In this document: in pieces, positions 43,255 to 53,650 of the stretch
Layout: each line of letters begins with the position of its first letter
How positions within the stretch are numbered: position 1 is the first letter of the stretch
Assembly (NCBI GenBank): GCA_029240105.1
Contig: JARBTR010000003.1
Coordinates: 56,411-120,410 of the forward strand
DNA length: 64,000 nt
Reading direction: 5' to 3'
From: Caryophanales bacterium
GTDB lineage: Bacteria; Bacillota; Bacilli; JARBTR01
Made by a program: the position numbers and the translations under genes
The notes under the pieces: generated by a model
What the model was told of the DNA's origin: nothing
Databases searched by the model: none
The model's input: the letters and a program-made list of their open reading frames with translations, nothing else

Positions 43255-45240
43255 ATGCTTACATTTATTAAAACTTTAAAAAATCCTAAACAGGTTTTTA
43301 AAAATCATTACTCACTTTTTTCATTAGCGGTTATATTATTTTGGTTTAAATCCTACTTTGCATATCAAACAGAATTTAAACTTGGGGTAGAGGGTTGGTT
43401 TCAACAATTTATTCTTTTAATTAATCCCATTAGTTCTGCGATATTATTTTTTGGCCTTTCATTCCTTTTTAAAGGAAAAGGACAATCAAGAATGTTGATA
43501 TTTATAAATTTTGCCCTATCGTTTTGGTTATATGCCAACATTGTATATTATCGTTTTTACAATGATTTTTTGACATTGCCATCTCTTCTTTCGGCACAAG
43601 ATAACGCAGGTCAACTTTCAGGCAGTGTAATGGCTTTATTAAAATGGTATGACATAACCTATTTCGCAGACTTTTTAATATTGTTTTATTTTGTTCGAAA
43701 AAAGAAAGCGCCTACAATTGAAAAAGATAATATTGTATATCTTAAAAGATACTTGTTTACAGCTATATGCGTATTTCTAATTAATCTTGGTTTAGCGGAA
43801 ATGGATCGCCCACAACTTTTATCCCGTTCATTTGATCGTAACTATTTGGTTAAATATCTAGGTACTTATAATTTTACAATTTATGATATTATTCAAAACA
43901 CCAAATCTATGGCTCAAAACGCATTAGCAAATTCTGAAGATGTAGTTGCTGTTGAAAACTATGTGAAAGCAAATTACGCGGAACCAGATCCAAATTACTT
44001 TGGAAAAGCTAAGGGAAGAAATCTTATTTTAATATCATTGGAATCTCTACAAAACTTTGTAATCGATTACAAGGTGAATGATATGGAAGTATCACCATTT
44101 TTGAATTCATTGTCCAAAGATTCGAATACATTTTATTTCGATAACTTTTTCCATCAGACAGGACAAGGAAAGACATCAGATGCTGAGTTCATGAATGATA
44201 CTTCTTTATTCCCTATGTCTCAAGGTGCTGTATATGTTAATAAAGCTCAAAATGTACAACAAGCATTACCTGCAATTTTAAATCAAGTGGGTTACAATTC
44301 AAATGTTTTCCACGGGAACTATAAAACATTTTGGAATCGAAATGAAATGTACCGTTCAATGGGATACAATAATTTCTTCGATGCTGAATATTACAATATG
44401 ACCGAAGAGAATACAAAAAACTATGGTCTAAAAGATGTTCCGTTTTTTGATGAATCAGTTACAATAATGAAAAAATTGCCACAACCATTTTTTGCAAAAA
44501 TGATTACTTTATCAAATCATTTCCCATTTGGAATGGATGAGGGTGATACGGATTTTCCGGTTCCGGAACTTACTGATGATAGTGTTGTAAACCAATACTT
44601 CCAATCTGTACATTATTTAGATGATGCGTTAAAACAATTTTTTGATAATCTGAAGGCTAATGGACTTTACGATAACTCAATAATTGTTATGTATGGAGAT
44701 CACTACGGTATCTCATCAAATCATGATGAGGCAATGGCGAAAGTTATAGGAAAAGAAGAAGGTGAGGAAATGACACCTTTTGATGAAATTCAACTTCAAC
44801 GTACAGTATTTATGATACACGCACCAGGTATTAAAGCTGGTGTAAATCATAATTACGCTGGTGAAGTTGATATTCGTCCGACAATTCTTCATTTGCTTGG
44901 CATAGACACAAAGAATTATTTAGAAATGGGTTCAGATATGCTTTCGCCTGAACACAACCAAATTGTTCCTTTTAGAAACGGTGATTTTGTATCACCACAA
45001 TATACTTTTGTAGGAGAAAAGTTTTACGATAATCTTACTGGAGAAAAGTTACCAGAAAACCCAGAAGGTGGGGAAGTGATGATTGAGTCTGTAAAAGAAA
45101 GGCTCAATATGTCAGATGAAATTATAGAAAAGAATTTATTGCGTTTTTACACGCCAGCTGGTTTTCTTCCTGTAGATAGACAAAAATATAATTATTTAAA
45201 GCCTACTGAAGAAAAATTGAAGTTTTATAAAACTAAATAA
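43255..45240 (+). CDS. ltaS: LTA synthase family protein (sulfatase)
   Basis: Five-TM N-terminus; NLILISLESLQNFV; FFHQTGQGKTSDAEF; VMYGDHYGIS. Confidence 0.92.
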   Translation: MLTFIKTLKNPKQVFKNHYSLFSLAVILFWFKSYFAYQTEFKLGVEGWFQQFILLINPISSAILFFGLSFLFKGKGQSRMLIFINFALSFWLYANIVYYRFYNDFLTLPSLLSAQDNAGQLSGSVMALLKWYDITYFADFLILFYFVRKKKAPTIEKDNIVYLKRYLFTAICVFLINLGLAEMDRPQLLSRSFDRNYLVKYLGTYNFTIYDIIQNTKSMAQNALANSEDVVAVENYVKANYAEPDPNYFGKAKGRNLILISLESLQNFVIDYKVNDMEVSPFLNSLSKDSNTFYFDNFFHQTGQGKTSDAEFMNDTSLFPMSQGAVYVNKAQNVQQALPAILNQVGYNSNVFHGNYKTFWNRNEMYRSMGYNNFFDAEYYNMTEENTKNYGLKDVPFFDESVTIMKKLPQPFFAKMITLSNHFPFGMDEGDTDFPVPELTDDSVVNQYFQSVHYLDDALKQFFDNLKANGLYDNSIIVMYGDHYGISSNHDEAMAKVIGKEEGEEMTPFDEIQLQRTVFMIHAPGIKAGVNHNYAGEVDIRPTILHLLGIDTKNYLEMGSDMLSPEHNQIVPFRNGDFVSPQYTFVGEKFYDNLTGEKLPENPEGGEVMIESVKERLNMSDEIIEKNLLRFYTPAGFLPVDRQKYNYLKPTEEKLKFYKTK

Positions 45241-45253
45241 AATCAAATTTTTA

Positions 45254-45276
45254 GCGACCTTTTTGGTCGCTTTTTT
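45254..45276 (+). terminator. Terminator after ltaS
   Basis: GCGACC-ttttt-GGTCGC + T6. Confidence 0.9.
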
Positions 45277-45505
45277 CATATTTTATTATTACCAAAAAAA
45301 TTCTATATCTTTACTAACAATTCCTTAGAATAGTCATTGACATTGTAAAAACAACTTGTTATAGTATAGAAAGTTTTGTAGTAAGTAACAATAAGTAATG
45401 TATTTGTAAACATTAGCATATAAAAAAGTGTTGAATTTTTTTGTTTAAATTCAGCTTTATTTTTTGAATTAAAGTTTACTGTTACTTAACTTAATTCTTA
45501 TATTA

Positions 45506-47044
45506 GTGATATTGGTGGTGTCTATGATGGCGAATAATGTTTTGATTAAAAATCGTTTTGAAGATTTAGTAATTAAGAATATAAAAGATAGGCAAGATGC
45601 AACGCCATTGTATGATGCGATGAAAAAACATATATCCAATAATGTCACAGCTTTTGATGTTCCAGGACATAAGAGAAGCGAAAACATTGAACTTTTAGAA
45701 GAATTCGCAGGAAGAGAGCTCCTAAAGTTTGATGTGAACTCTATGCCCAATCTGGACAACTTAAATTACCCTAAAGGTGTGATAGCAGAAGCGCAGGACT
45801 TAATGGCCGAGGCATTTGGAGCTGATCATGCTTTTTTTATCGTTGGTGGCACAACTCAGGCTATACACGCTATGATTTTTTCAGCATGTGGCCCAGGGGA
45901 AAAACTACTTTTACCAAGAAATGTTCATAAAAGTGCAGTTAATGCCATGATTATGGCAGGTGTAACTCCTGTATATATGCATGCTGGTGTTGATGATGAA
46001 TTACAGTTTGTAACAGGGGTTTCATTTGAAACAGCAAAACAGGCAATCGATGAAAATCCGGATGCAAAAGCTATCCTTTTGATCAATCCTACGTATTATG
46101 GTGCCTGCTCACCTTTGAAAGAAATAACAGATTATGCTCATTCTAAAGATATGGTTGTTTTAGTAGATGAGGCACATGGAGCACATCTTCATTTCCATGA
46201 TAAATTGCCTTTAAGTGCAATGACATGTGGAGCAGATATTTCTGCTACAAGTATTCATAAAACGGGTGGTTCTCTAACTCAGTCGTCAGCATTACTTTTA
46301 AAAAATAACCGTATTTCCAAATACTCTGTGCAAAAAGCACTTAATTTATTGCAAACTACAAGCGCTTCTTATTTGTTAATGACAAGTTTAGATATAGCAA
46401 GAAGAAATTTAGCCCTAAACGGAAAAAAACAATTGGATGAGATCATTCAATTAGTAAGCAATGCCCGTGCTTCAATTAATCTGATTCCAGGTCTTTATGC
46501 TTATGGTTTGGAAAAAGTAGGCACGAACGATATCTATTCCTTAGATGAAACAAAGTTGGGTGTTCAGGTATCGGGTTTAGGAATTACGGGATTTGAAGTG
46601 TATGAAATTCTTCGTACTGAATATAACATTCAGCTAGAACTAGCTGACACACATAACATACTTGCTATTATCAGCTTTGGTGATAAAAAAGAAAATTTAG
46701 CTCACTTAGTTGATGCTCTACGTGATTTATCTCAGAAAATAGGAGAGAATAGAGTACTAAATAAGTTTAATGTTCCAAACATTGATCCGGTAATTAAAAT
46801 AGCACCTCGTGAAGCGTTTTTTGCAGATAAGGAGACTGTTTTACTTGAGGAAGCTATTGGAAGAATTTCAGCGGAATCAGTTATGGTGTACCCGCCGGGC
46901 ATACCAATTTTGTCGCCGGGGGAATTAATCACTACTGAGATAGTAGGTTATATTGAATTTCTTAAAACTCAGAAATCACAATTAACAGATATGTCAGATA
47001 AAACTGTAAAAACAATTCAAGTAATTCAGGAGTTTGAAAAATAG
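45506..47044 (+). CDS. speA: Orn/Lys/Arg decarboxylase, SpeA-like arginine decarboxylase (real start possibly ATG 45524)
   Basis: FDVPGHKRS; VDEAHGAHLHFHDKLPLSAMTCGADISATSIHKTGGSLTQSS; VMVYPPGIPILSPGE. Confidence 0.85.
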   Translation: MILVVSMMANNVLIKNRFEDLVIKNIKDRQDATPLYDAMKKHISNNVTAFDVPGHKRSENIELLEEFAGRELLKFDVNSMPNLDNLNYPKGVIAEAQDLMAEAFGADHAFFIVGGTTQAIHAMIFSACGPGEKLLLPRNVHKSAVNAMIMAGVTPVYMHAGVDDELQFVTGVSFETAKQAIDENPDAKAILLINPTYYGACSPLKEITDYAHSKDMVVLVDEAHGAHLHFHDKLPLSAMTCGADISATSIHKTGGSLTQSSALLLKNNRISKYSVQKALNLLQTTSASYLLMTSLDIARRNLALNGKKQLDEIIQLVSNARASINLIPGLYAYGLEKVGTNDIYSLDETKLGVQVSGLGITGFEVYEILRTEYNIQLELADTHNILAIISFGDKKENLAHLVDALRDLSQKIGENRVLNKFNVPNIDPVIKIAPREAFFADKETVLLEEAIGRISAESVMVYPPGIPILSPGELITTEIVGYIEFLKTQKSQLTDMSDKTVKTIQVIQEFEK

Positions 47045-47116
47045 ATAAAATTCTGTTCGAGCCTAAATTACACTTTGGTGCATTTTATGTTTTAAATTAT
47101 GTTAAGGAGTTACTAA

Positions 47117-47974
47117 GTGATGCTGAGTAAACCAGAGATTGGTTATAATGAATGTGAATATGATGTTGCAGATTTAATTGTGTTTGGGTTGCCTTTCGAT
47201 AGCACTACTTCTTTCCGACCCGGAACACGTTTTGCTTCAGCCGCAATACGTAATGAGTTTATTGGAATAGAAAGTTATAGTCCTCTCTTAGATGAAGATT
47301 TAGAGGAAAAAATGATTCATGATCTTGGAGACGTAGAATTACCTTTTGGTCAAATTGAAAGTTCGCTGACAAGCATTCGTAATTGTGCAGCAAAAGTTTA
47401 CTCCGATCAAAAGATTCCATTTGCAATCGGAGGGGAACATCTCGTTTCTCTACCTCTAATTGAGGCAGCTTTTGAAAGATATCCTAATCTAGTGGTCGTT
47501 CATTTAGATGCACACACTGATCTACGAGAAGATTATCTAGGAAATCCCTTTTCACATGCTTCAGTGATGAAACGTTGTCATGACTTTTTAGGGGATGGAA
47601 GAATATTTCAATTCGGAATTAGATCCGGAACAAAAGAAGAATTTCAATTTGCTAAAGACGGACATACTCATCTGCAAAAATTTAATCTAAGTGGTCTTTC
47701 TGAAATATTTAATTCATTTGAAAATACACCTGTATATGTAACGGTGGATCTTGATGTACTTGACCCATCGATTTTCCCAGGTACAGGAACACCTGAGGCT
47801 GGTGGAATTACCTATAAAGAATTGGAACACCTTTTTATTGCGATGCAAGGTATAAATGTAATTGGTGCTGATATCGTAGAACTTTCACCTCATTATGATC
47901 ACAGCGGGGTATCAACAGCAGTTGCTTGTAAAGTTCTTCGCGAAATGATGCTTGCAATTCTAACTAATAAATAA
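47117..47974 (+). CDS. speB: Agmatinase
   Basis: GGEHLVSLP; HLDAHTDLR; YVTVDLDVLDPSIFPGTGTPEAGG. Confidence 0.93.
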   Translation: MMLSKPEIGYNECEYDVADLIVFGLPFDSTTSFRPGTRFASAAIRNEFIGIESYSPLLDEDLEEKMIHDLGDVELPFGQIESSLTSIRNCAAKVYSDQKIPFAIGGEHLVSLPLIEAAFERYPNLVVVHLDAHTDLREDYLGNPFSHASVMKRCHDFLGDGRIFQFGIRSGTKEEFQFAKDGHTHLQKFNLSGLSEIFNSFENTPVYVTVDLDVLDPSIFPGTGTPEAGGITYKELEHLFIAMQGINVIGADIVELSPHYDHSGVSTAVACKVLREMMLAILTNK

Positions 47975-47980
47975 CTATAA

Positions 47981-48014
47981 AAAATCCCGTTTTGATATTT
48001 CAAAACGGGATTTT
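47981..48014. terminator. Bidirectional terminator
   Basis: AAAATCCCGTTTTG-atattt-CAAAACGGGATTTT. Confidence 0.9.
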
Positions 48015-48034
48015 ATCCATATAATAATTAATTT

Positions 48035-48577
48035 CTAAAAAGAAGGGGGAGAAGAAACCCAAAGAACTTTCGCTTCCTGCTTTCCGAAATTTGAAATGTA
48101 ATGATTCACATTAGAATTAAAAGAGAATGTATCTCCTTTACGGGCTTTGAATTTTTTGTTACCTAAATGGATTGTAATAGTACCTTGGAGAACATACCCA
48201 AACTCTTCACCAAAATGAGCTGTCTCTTCTTTGTATCTCCCACCTTGTTGTAGTGTTAGCATAATAGGTTCCATTGAATTTTTTTGTGCGTTTGGTACTA
48301 CCCATTCCAAACTAAAACCAAGTTCCTCGTCTTCTGTTTCGTAGAAATCATTTTTCGTGAAAACAACACGCTCATCTTGGAAATCATCATTAAAAAATTC
48401 TTTTAAACTAGTACCTAGGCATTCCAAGATATCATCAAGTGTAGAGAGAGAAGGGGAAGTTAAATCTCGTTCAAGTTGAGAAATAAAACCCTTAGATAAT
48501 TCGGCTCTAATTGCCAACTCATCTTGAGTTAAATTTTTTTCTTGTCTAAGTCGTTTGATTTTTTGACCAATATTCAT
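48035..48577 (-). CDS. XRE-family regulator with C-terminal cupin (PuuR-like architecture)
   Basis: GQKIKRLRQEKNLTQDELAIRAELSKGFISQLERD + cupin EEFGYVLQGTITIHLG. Confidence 0.9.
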   Translation of the reverse strand: MNIGQKIKRLRQEKNLTQDELAIRAELSKGFISQLERDLTSPSLSTLDDILECLGTSLKEFFNDDFQDERVVFTKNDFYETEDEELGFSLEWVVPNAQKNSMEPIMLTLQQGGRYKEETAHFGEEFGYVLQGTITIHLGNKKFKARKGDTFSFNSNVNHYISNFGKQEAKVLWVSSPPSF

Positions 48578-48766
48578 AAAAAATTCTCCATTAAAAAATC
48601 CTAAGTATTGTACTATTATACCTTATTGACAATTCCTTTCAACTATTGGATAAAAAGCAATTGATTTTAGGTGTATCATACTTTTTCAAAACTGCTAAAT
48701 CCTTTACAGTACACTTTATGTAGTTTTTAATAGTTATAAATAAGAATTTGAAATGAGTGATGCCAT

Positions 48767-49633
48767 GTGGAAGATATCTTTAAACAGCAATTAGCAATTA
48801 CAATAGCGAATGATATGAATAACAATGAAAAAAAAGAAGCTAATGTAATTATTCATTCTTCAGAGCCTATAACAATAGATCGAATAAAGAAAGATTTAAT
48901 AAAGCTAGGCCTAAAAAAAGGAGATATGATACTAGTCCATACTAAATTATCCTCTATTGGCTGGGTCAATGGAGGTCCAATAGCGGTTATTCAAGCACTT
49001 CAGGGGGTTGTCGGAGGAGAAGGAACAATTATAATGCCCACTCAGTCAGGTGGTTTATCAGACCCGTCCAATTGGTGCCGTCCACCAGTGCCAGAATCCT
49101 GGTGGAAAACGATTCGAGAAACTATGCCAGGATATGATCCGAGATATACACCGACAAGGGGTGTTGGTATCGTTCCTGAAATTTTTAGAACTTGCCCAAA
49201 TGTTATTCGAAGTTCTCACCCACAGGTTTCATTTGCTGCGTGGGGAAAACAAGCGGAGAAACTTATGGCTAATCATGAACTTGAAAACGGTCTAGGTGAA
49301 TCATCACCCTTAGCAAAATTATACAGTTCCGAAGCGAAGGTGCTATTTATTGGAACAAGCTATGAAACTCATACATCATTCCATTTAGCAGAATATCGAT
49401 CAAAATGCCGTAAACAAGTAAGATTAGGGACTTCCATTATACATAATGGAAAAAACAAATGGGTATGGTATAAGGACATTGAATTCGATGATGAAATTTT
49501 TGGAAAAATCGGAGAAATATTCGAGCAGAATCATCCAGTTGTAAATGGGAAAATCGGAAATGCTGATTCAAAGTTATTTAATATGGCTGAAAGTGTTGAT
49601 AGTGCAACTAACTATCTAAAAAACTACGTTTAA
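48767..49633 (+). CDS. AAC(3)-family aminoglycoside N-acetyltransferase-like protein
   Basis: GLKKGDMILVHTKLSSIGWVNGGPIAVIQALQGVVGGEGTIIMPTQS; HPQVSFAAWG. Confidence 0.85.
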   Translation: MEDIFKQQLAITIANDMNNNEKKEANVIIHSSEPITIDRIKKDLIKLGLKKGDMILVHTKLSSIGWVNGGPIAVIQALQGVVGGEGTIIMPTQSGGLSDPSNWCRPPVPESWWKTIRETMPGYDPRYTPTRGVGIVPEIFRTCPNVIRSSHPQVSFAAWGKQAEKLMANHELENGLGESSPLAKLYSSEAKVLFIGTSYETHTSFHLAEYRSKCRKQVRLGTSIIHNGKNKWVWYKDIEFDDEIFGKIGEIFEQNHPVVNGKIGNADSKLFNMAESVDSATNYLKNYV

Positions 49634-49726
49634 TCTTTGTAAAAAGAAGTGTTTTTCAATTTTGAGTAATGAAGTATAGAACTACATAACTTCTTCAAAT
49701 TTTTTTGTAATAATGACCTTAGAATA

Positions 49727-49817
49727 AATATACTAACAAAAGGTTTGGTATCTTATTTTAGGTAGTGCTAGGCTAAAGACAACTTGTTTTGTATTTTTAT
49801 TTACAATATACTAACAA
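49727..49817. repeat. Two direct repeats AATATACTAACAA
   Basis: 13-mer at 49727-49739 and 49805-49817 upstream of the CopZ-like gene. Confidence 0.7.
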
Positions 49818-49922
49818 TACCTGTTATAAAGAAAGTTAGTTTCGGTTGAGCCAAAAGTTTAACACACCTACATTGATGCCAGTTTAAGACATCTAATTTA
49901 AATTTAAAGAGGGGACAAAAAA

Positions 49923-50123
49923 ATGCAAACAGTACTAAAAATAGAAGGTATGTCATGCGGACATTGTGAAAAACATGTGAAAAATGCTCTAGAAGAAATT
50001 TCCGGAGTGCAATCAGCATTAGCAAGTCATGTAGAAAAGCAAGTAGTTATAGAACATGACAATGATGTAAATATGGACGAAATCAAAGCGGCCATCGTTG
50101 AAGTTGGATACGAGGTTGTTTAA
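49923..50123 (+). CDS. copZ: HMA-domain copper chaperone (CopZ-like)
   Basis: VLKIEGMSCGHCEKHVKNAL. Confidence 0.88.
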   Translation: MQTVLKIEGMSCGHCEKHVKNALEEISGVQSALASHVEKQVVIEHDNDVNMDEIKAAIVEVGYEVV

Positions 50124-50134
50124 TAAAACAAATG

Positions 50135-50163
50135 AAAATCTCTGCTAAAGCAGGGATTTTTTT
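50135..50163 (+). terminator. Terminator after copZ-like gene
   Basis: AAATCTCTGC-taaa-GCAGGGATTT + T. Confidence 0.88.
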
Positions 50164-50324
50164 ATTTTAGAAAATAATAGAAATTTCATCTTTTTGAATA
50201 ATAATGAGTTCACGTTTTGGTATAATGAAATGATATAAATGAACAAATATATATCATTTCAAAATTAAAGTGTGCTAAAAAAGTTATGTAGCAATAATGT
50301 TATGTTATACAAGGAGAATTTCAA

Positions 50325-51095
50325 GTGAAAATTGGGAAAAGGGATTACATTTACATACATTTAAATGAAGAAGATCATTTTGTGGCTTCTATAGGTTGGA
50401 AAATGCAAAGTTTTATGAAATCAATTCCTTATTCGTTAGCAAATTTGCTTCTTTTAAATCATCACTTTGATGATGTAGAAGAATTTGATCCTAGAACAAA
50501 GATGAATTTTATAAATCAGGAAAGTGTAAATAAGTTTATACAAATGGCTTCGAAAGAAAATGGTTTGTTTAGTTGGTTGGACTTTGAGGATCGAGAAGAT
50601 CTTGGAGAACTAAGCAAAACAGAAATCGCAGAAATACTCTATTTATCACATATGTTAGATCATATTAATGCGCCATTCTTTTCAAAGTTAAACAATAAAT
50701 TTGTGTATCTGACAGATGAAAGCAGTTCATATTCAAAGGTTTACTATCGTAAATGGCAATATTTCATTGATACAATTGGACAGTTTATTTCTAAAAGTCT
50801 AGATGATTTAAGACTTGAAAAGAACTTTTTAGGATTTTCAAAAAGTTCAACATTTGATAGAGTTCCTGCTTCCGTTTTAAGTGAATTGATTCCATTATTT
50901 AAAGAAGGAGTTGTCTTTTCACTCTCTGAAGTTGATCATACAAAAGCAGGGTATGCAATTTCAATTTGGGTGGTTGGAGATTTTCATCATGAGGATGACT
51001 TGTTTGAAGCATCAAGAAAAATTGTTAAGAAAAAGGCAGACGCAGTTTTGACCTTATCAAAGAAAATGAAGACTTGGAATCTTAACTTTTCTTAA
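50325..51095 (+). CDS. Hypothetical protein (256 aa)
   Basis: AAGGAG RBS, long ORF, no recognised motif. Confidence 0.65.
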   Translation: MKIGKRDYIYIHLNEEDHFVASIGWKMQSFMKSIPYSLANLLLLNHHFDDVEEFDPRTKMNFINQESVNKFIQMASKENGLFSWLDFEDREDLGELSKTEIAEILYLSHMLDHINAPFFSKLNNKFVYLTDESSSYSKVYYRKWQYFIDTIGQFISKSLDDLRLEKNFLGFSKSSTFDRVPASVLSELIPLFKEGVVFSLSEVDHTKAGYAISIWVVGDFHHEDDLFEASRKIVKKKADAVLTLSKKMKTWNLNFS

Positions 51096-51204
51096 AAGTT
51101 AGAAGTTTTTATTTAAAAAGTTTTGAATAAAATTTAATAACAAATAAAGTTAAAGATGATAAAATACAATGTACATTTTCTGAGTATATATCGGGGGTTA
51201 AAAT

Positions 51205-52209
51205 ATGAAAACAAAAGTGGCTTTACTATATGGTGGCAAGTCAGCTGAACATGAGGTTTCGCTTTTGACAGCTAAGGCTGTAATTGGAGCATTAGATACA
51301 TGTAAATTTGATATCCATCCAATTTATATAAATAAAAATGGTAAATGGATATCTGGACCGCAATTAGAAACAAAAGTAGAGGATGTTGGGCAATTAGTTT
51401 TCGATACTAAAGAAGAAGGCTCTGCATTAAATGCATTGTCACTTCCAGAAGAAAACAAAAAAGGCTTTGACGTAGTTTTTCCACTTTTGCACGGACCAAA
51501 TGGTGAGGACGGCACAGTTCAAGGGCTTTTGGAATTACTTAACTTACCGTATGTGGGAAATGGTATTCTTGCATCATCTGCCGGTATGGATAAAGTTGTT
51601 ATGAAGAATATTTTTGCGCACGCAGGACTTCCTCAAGTAAAATATGTTCATTACCTTCGTTCAGAATGGAAGGTAGATCCGGCAAAGTGTTACAAAGAAA
51701 TTGAATCTAAATTAGGGTTTCCCTGTTTTGTAAAACCAGCAAATCTTGGTTCGAGTGTTGGAATAAGTAAATGTGCCACCATGGGGGAACTTGAAGAGGC
51801 ATTTAAAGAGGCATTTGAATTCGATCGAAAGATTATTATCGAGGAAGGGGTAATTGGCCGAGAGATTGAAATTGCTGTATTAGGAAATGATGATCCGAAG
51901 TGCTCCGTTCCAGGAGAATTAATTCTTCAAAAAGATTTTTATGACTATCAGGCTAAATACGTTGATGGGAACACTGGATTAGTTATCCCAGCAAATGTAA
52001 CCGAGGCTCAATTTAAAGACCTCGTCGAAATGGCAATTAAGGCTTTTAAATCTCTAGATTGTTCTGGCTTAGTACGCGCGGACTTCTTTTTGACTCAAGA
52101 TGGGAAAGTTTTAATAAATGAGGTAAATACAATGCCTGGATTCACACCGTTTAGTATGTATCCATTGTTGTGGCAAGAATCAGGTCTTTCCTATTCTGAA
52201 TTAATTTAA
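51205..52209 (+). CDS. ddl: D-alanine--D-alanine ligase (short C-terminus)
   Basis: [51 protein letters not shown]. Confidence 0.95.
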   Translation: MKTKVALLYGGKSAEHEVSLLTAKAVIGALDTCKFDIHPIYINKNGKWISGPQLETKVEDVGQLVFDTKEEGSALNALSLPEENKKGFDVVFPLLHGPNGEDGTVQGLLELLNLPYVGNGILASSAGMDKVVMKNIFAHAGLPQVKYVHYLRSEWKVDPAKCYKEIESKLGFPCFVKPANLGSSVGISKCATMGELEEAFKEAFEFDRKIIIEEGVIGREIEIAVLGNDDPKCSVPGELILQKDFYDYQAKYVDGNTGLVIPANVTEAQFKDLVEMAIKAFKSLDCSGLVRADFFLTQDGKVLINEVNTMPGFTPFSMYPLLWQESGLSYSELI

Positions 52210-52251
52210 TGAAAAACAGTTGATAAAGTTTACATTTTAGGGGTTATCTAA

Positions 52252-53610
52252 ATGATTAAGAAAAAGCTGAGTGAAATCGCAGCAATGGTCTCTGGGGAGA
52301 TAAATGAGAAATATGAGGATGTTGTAGTGCAAGGTGTAACAACAGATTCGCGCAATGCTTCTCTTAACAATTTATTTGTCCCCTTGAAAGATGTTCGTAA
52401 TGGTCATGAATTTGTAGAAGACGCATTTCAAAATGGAGTTGCAGCATCTTTTTGGGAAAACGGCTATCCTAACCCGCCCCAAAACAGACCGCTTATTTTT
52501 GTTGAGGATGCTCTTGAGGCTTTGCAAATTTTAGCAGAAAAATATCTAGAGACAATGTCAGCTGTGGTTATTGCTATAACTGGTAGTAACGGAAAAACAT
52601 CAACAAAAGATATGACTGCTGCAGTTTTAAGTCAGACATTTTCAGTTCATAAAACAGTTGGGAATTTTAATAATCATATTGGTCTTCCTTTAACAATTTT
52701 GTCTGCTCCACATGATATTGAAGTGCTTATACTTGAAATGGGTATGAGTGCTAAGGGCGAAATATCATTCTTATCAAATCTTGCAAAACCACATATTGCG
52801 ATTATCACAAACATCGGTGAATCACATATGCTCAACCTTGGTTCGCGAGAAGGAATTGCAGACGCGAAATGTGAAATTATTGAAGGTCTAAATGATGAGG
52901 GTGTTCTTTTCTATAATGGTGATGAAATCTTACTACAAGATCGTTTATCCTCGTTAGCAAGAAAACAGTCTTTTGGATTTGATGATTCTAATGACTTTTA
53001 CCCGATTCAAGTTACTACAAGTCTTGAAAAAACAACTTTTACTATATTTAATCAGGAGTTTGTACTCCCAATACCAGGTGAGCATAACGTTGTAAATGCA
53101 ATAGCTGCAATTGCTATAGGCTGTGAGTTTAATATGTCATGGCAAGAAATTGCAGAGGGCATTAATAATGTTGAACTAACAGGAATGCGTTTAGAAGTAG
53201 TTGAAGGTGCTGCTGGTGAAAAATTAGTAAATGATTCTTATAATGCCAGTCCAACATCAATGAGAGCAGCGGTTCAATTTATACATGATTTACAGGGCTA
53301 TGATCGAAAAATAGTCGTACTTGGCGATATGCTAGAGCTTGGTGACAAAGAAGTTTATTTCCACCGTGAAATAGGTGAATTACTAAAACCTTTAGAAATT
53401 GTATATGTTTTTGCTTATGGACCTTTAGCGGAGAACATTGCTAAAGCTGCCTCTGCAAATTTTGAAGCAGGAAGGGTTTTTCATTTCACAGACAAAACGC
53501 AATTGATTGAAGCTGTAAAAAAGATAAGAAAACCAGGCGATGTTATTTTAGTGAAAGCATCAAGAGGTATGGGCCTCGAAAAAGTTGTCCATGATTTAGA
53601 AAAGGACTAA
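52252..53610 (+). CDS. murF: UDP-N-acetylmuramoyl-tripeptide--D-Ala-D-Ala ligase
   Basis: ITGSNGKTSTKDM; NDSYNASPTSMRAA; ddl-murF synteny. Confidence 0.95.
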   Translation: MIKKKLSEIAAMVSGEINEKYEDVVVQGVTTDSRNASLNNLFVPLKDVRNGHEFVEDAFQNGVAASFWENGYPNPPQNRPLIFVEDALEALQILAEKYLETMSAVVIAITGSNGKTSTKDMTAAVLSQTFSVHKTVGNFNNHIGLPLTILSAPHDIEVLILEMGMSAKGEISFLSNLAKPHIAIITNIGESHMLNLGSREGIADAKCEIIEGLNDEGVLFYNGDEILLQDRLSSLARKQSFGFDDSNDFYPIQVTTSLEKTTFTIFNQEFVLPIPGEHNVVNAIAAIAIGCEFNMSWQEIAEGINNVELTGMRLEVVEGAAGEKLVNDSYNASPTSMRAAVQFIHDLQGYDRKIVVLGDMLELGDKEVYFHREIGELLKPLEIVYVFAYGPLAENIAKAASANFEAGRVFHFTDKTQLIEAVKKIRKPGDVILVKASRGMGLEKVVHDLEKD

Positions 53611-53623
53611 TTGCATGAATACC

Positions 53624-53650
53624 AACCCTGCGAAAACATCGCAGGGTTTT
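53624..53650 (+). terminator. Terminator after murF
   Basis: AACCCTGCG-aaaacat-CGCAGGGTT. Confidence 0.88.

Noticed and set aside
47040-47116. TTTGGTGCATTTTA as a third copy of the palindromic element
   Set aside because: Only a short GGTGCA match, no inner GTTAG/CTAAC stem.
48767-49633. Acquired aminoglycoside resistance gene
   Set aside because: AAC(3) family membership alone does not show resistance; no mobile-element context and core-like composition.
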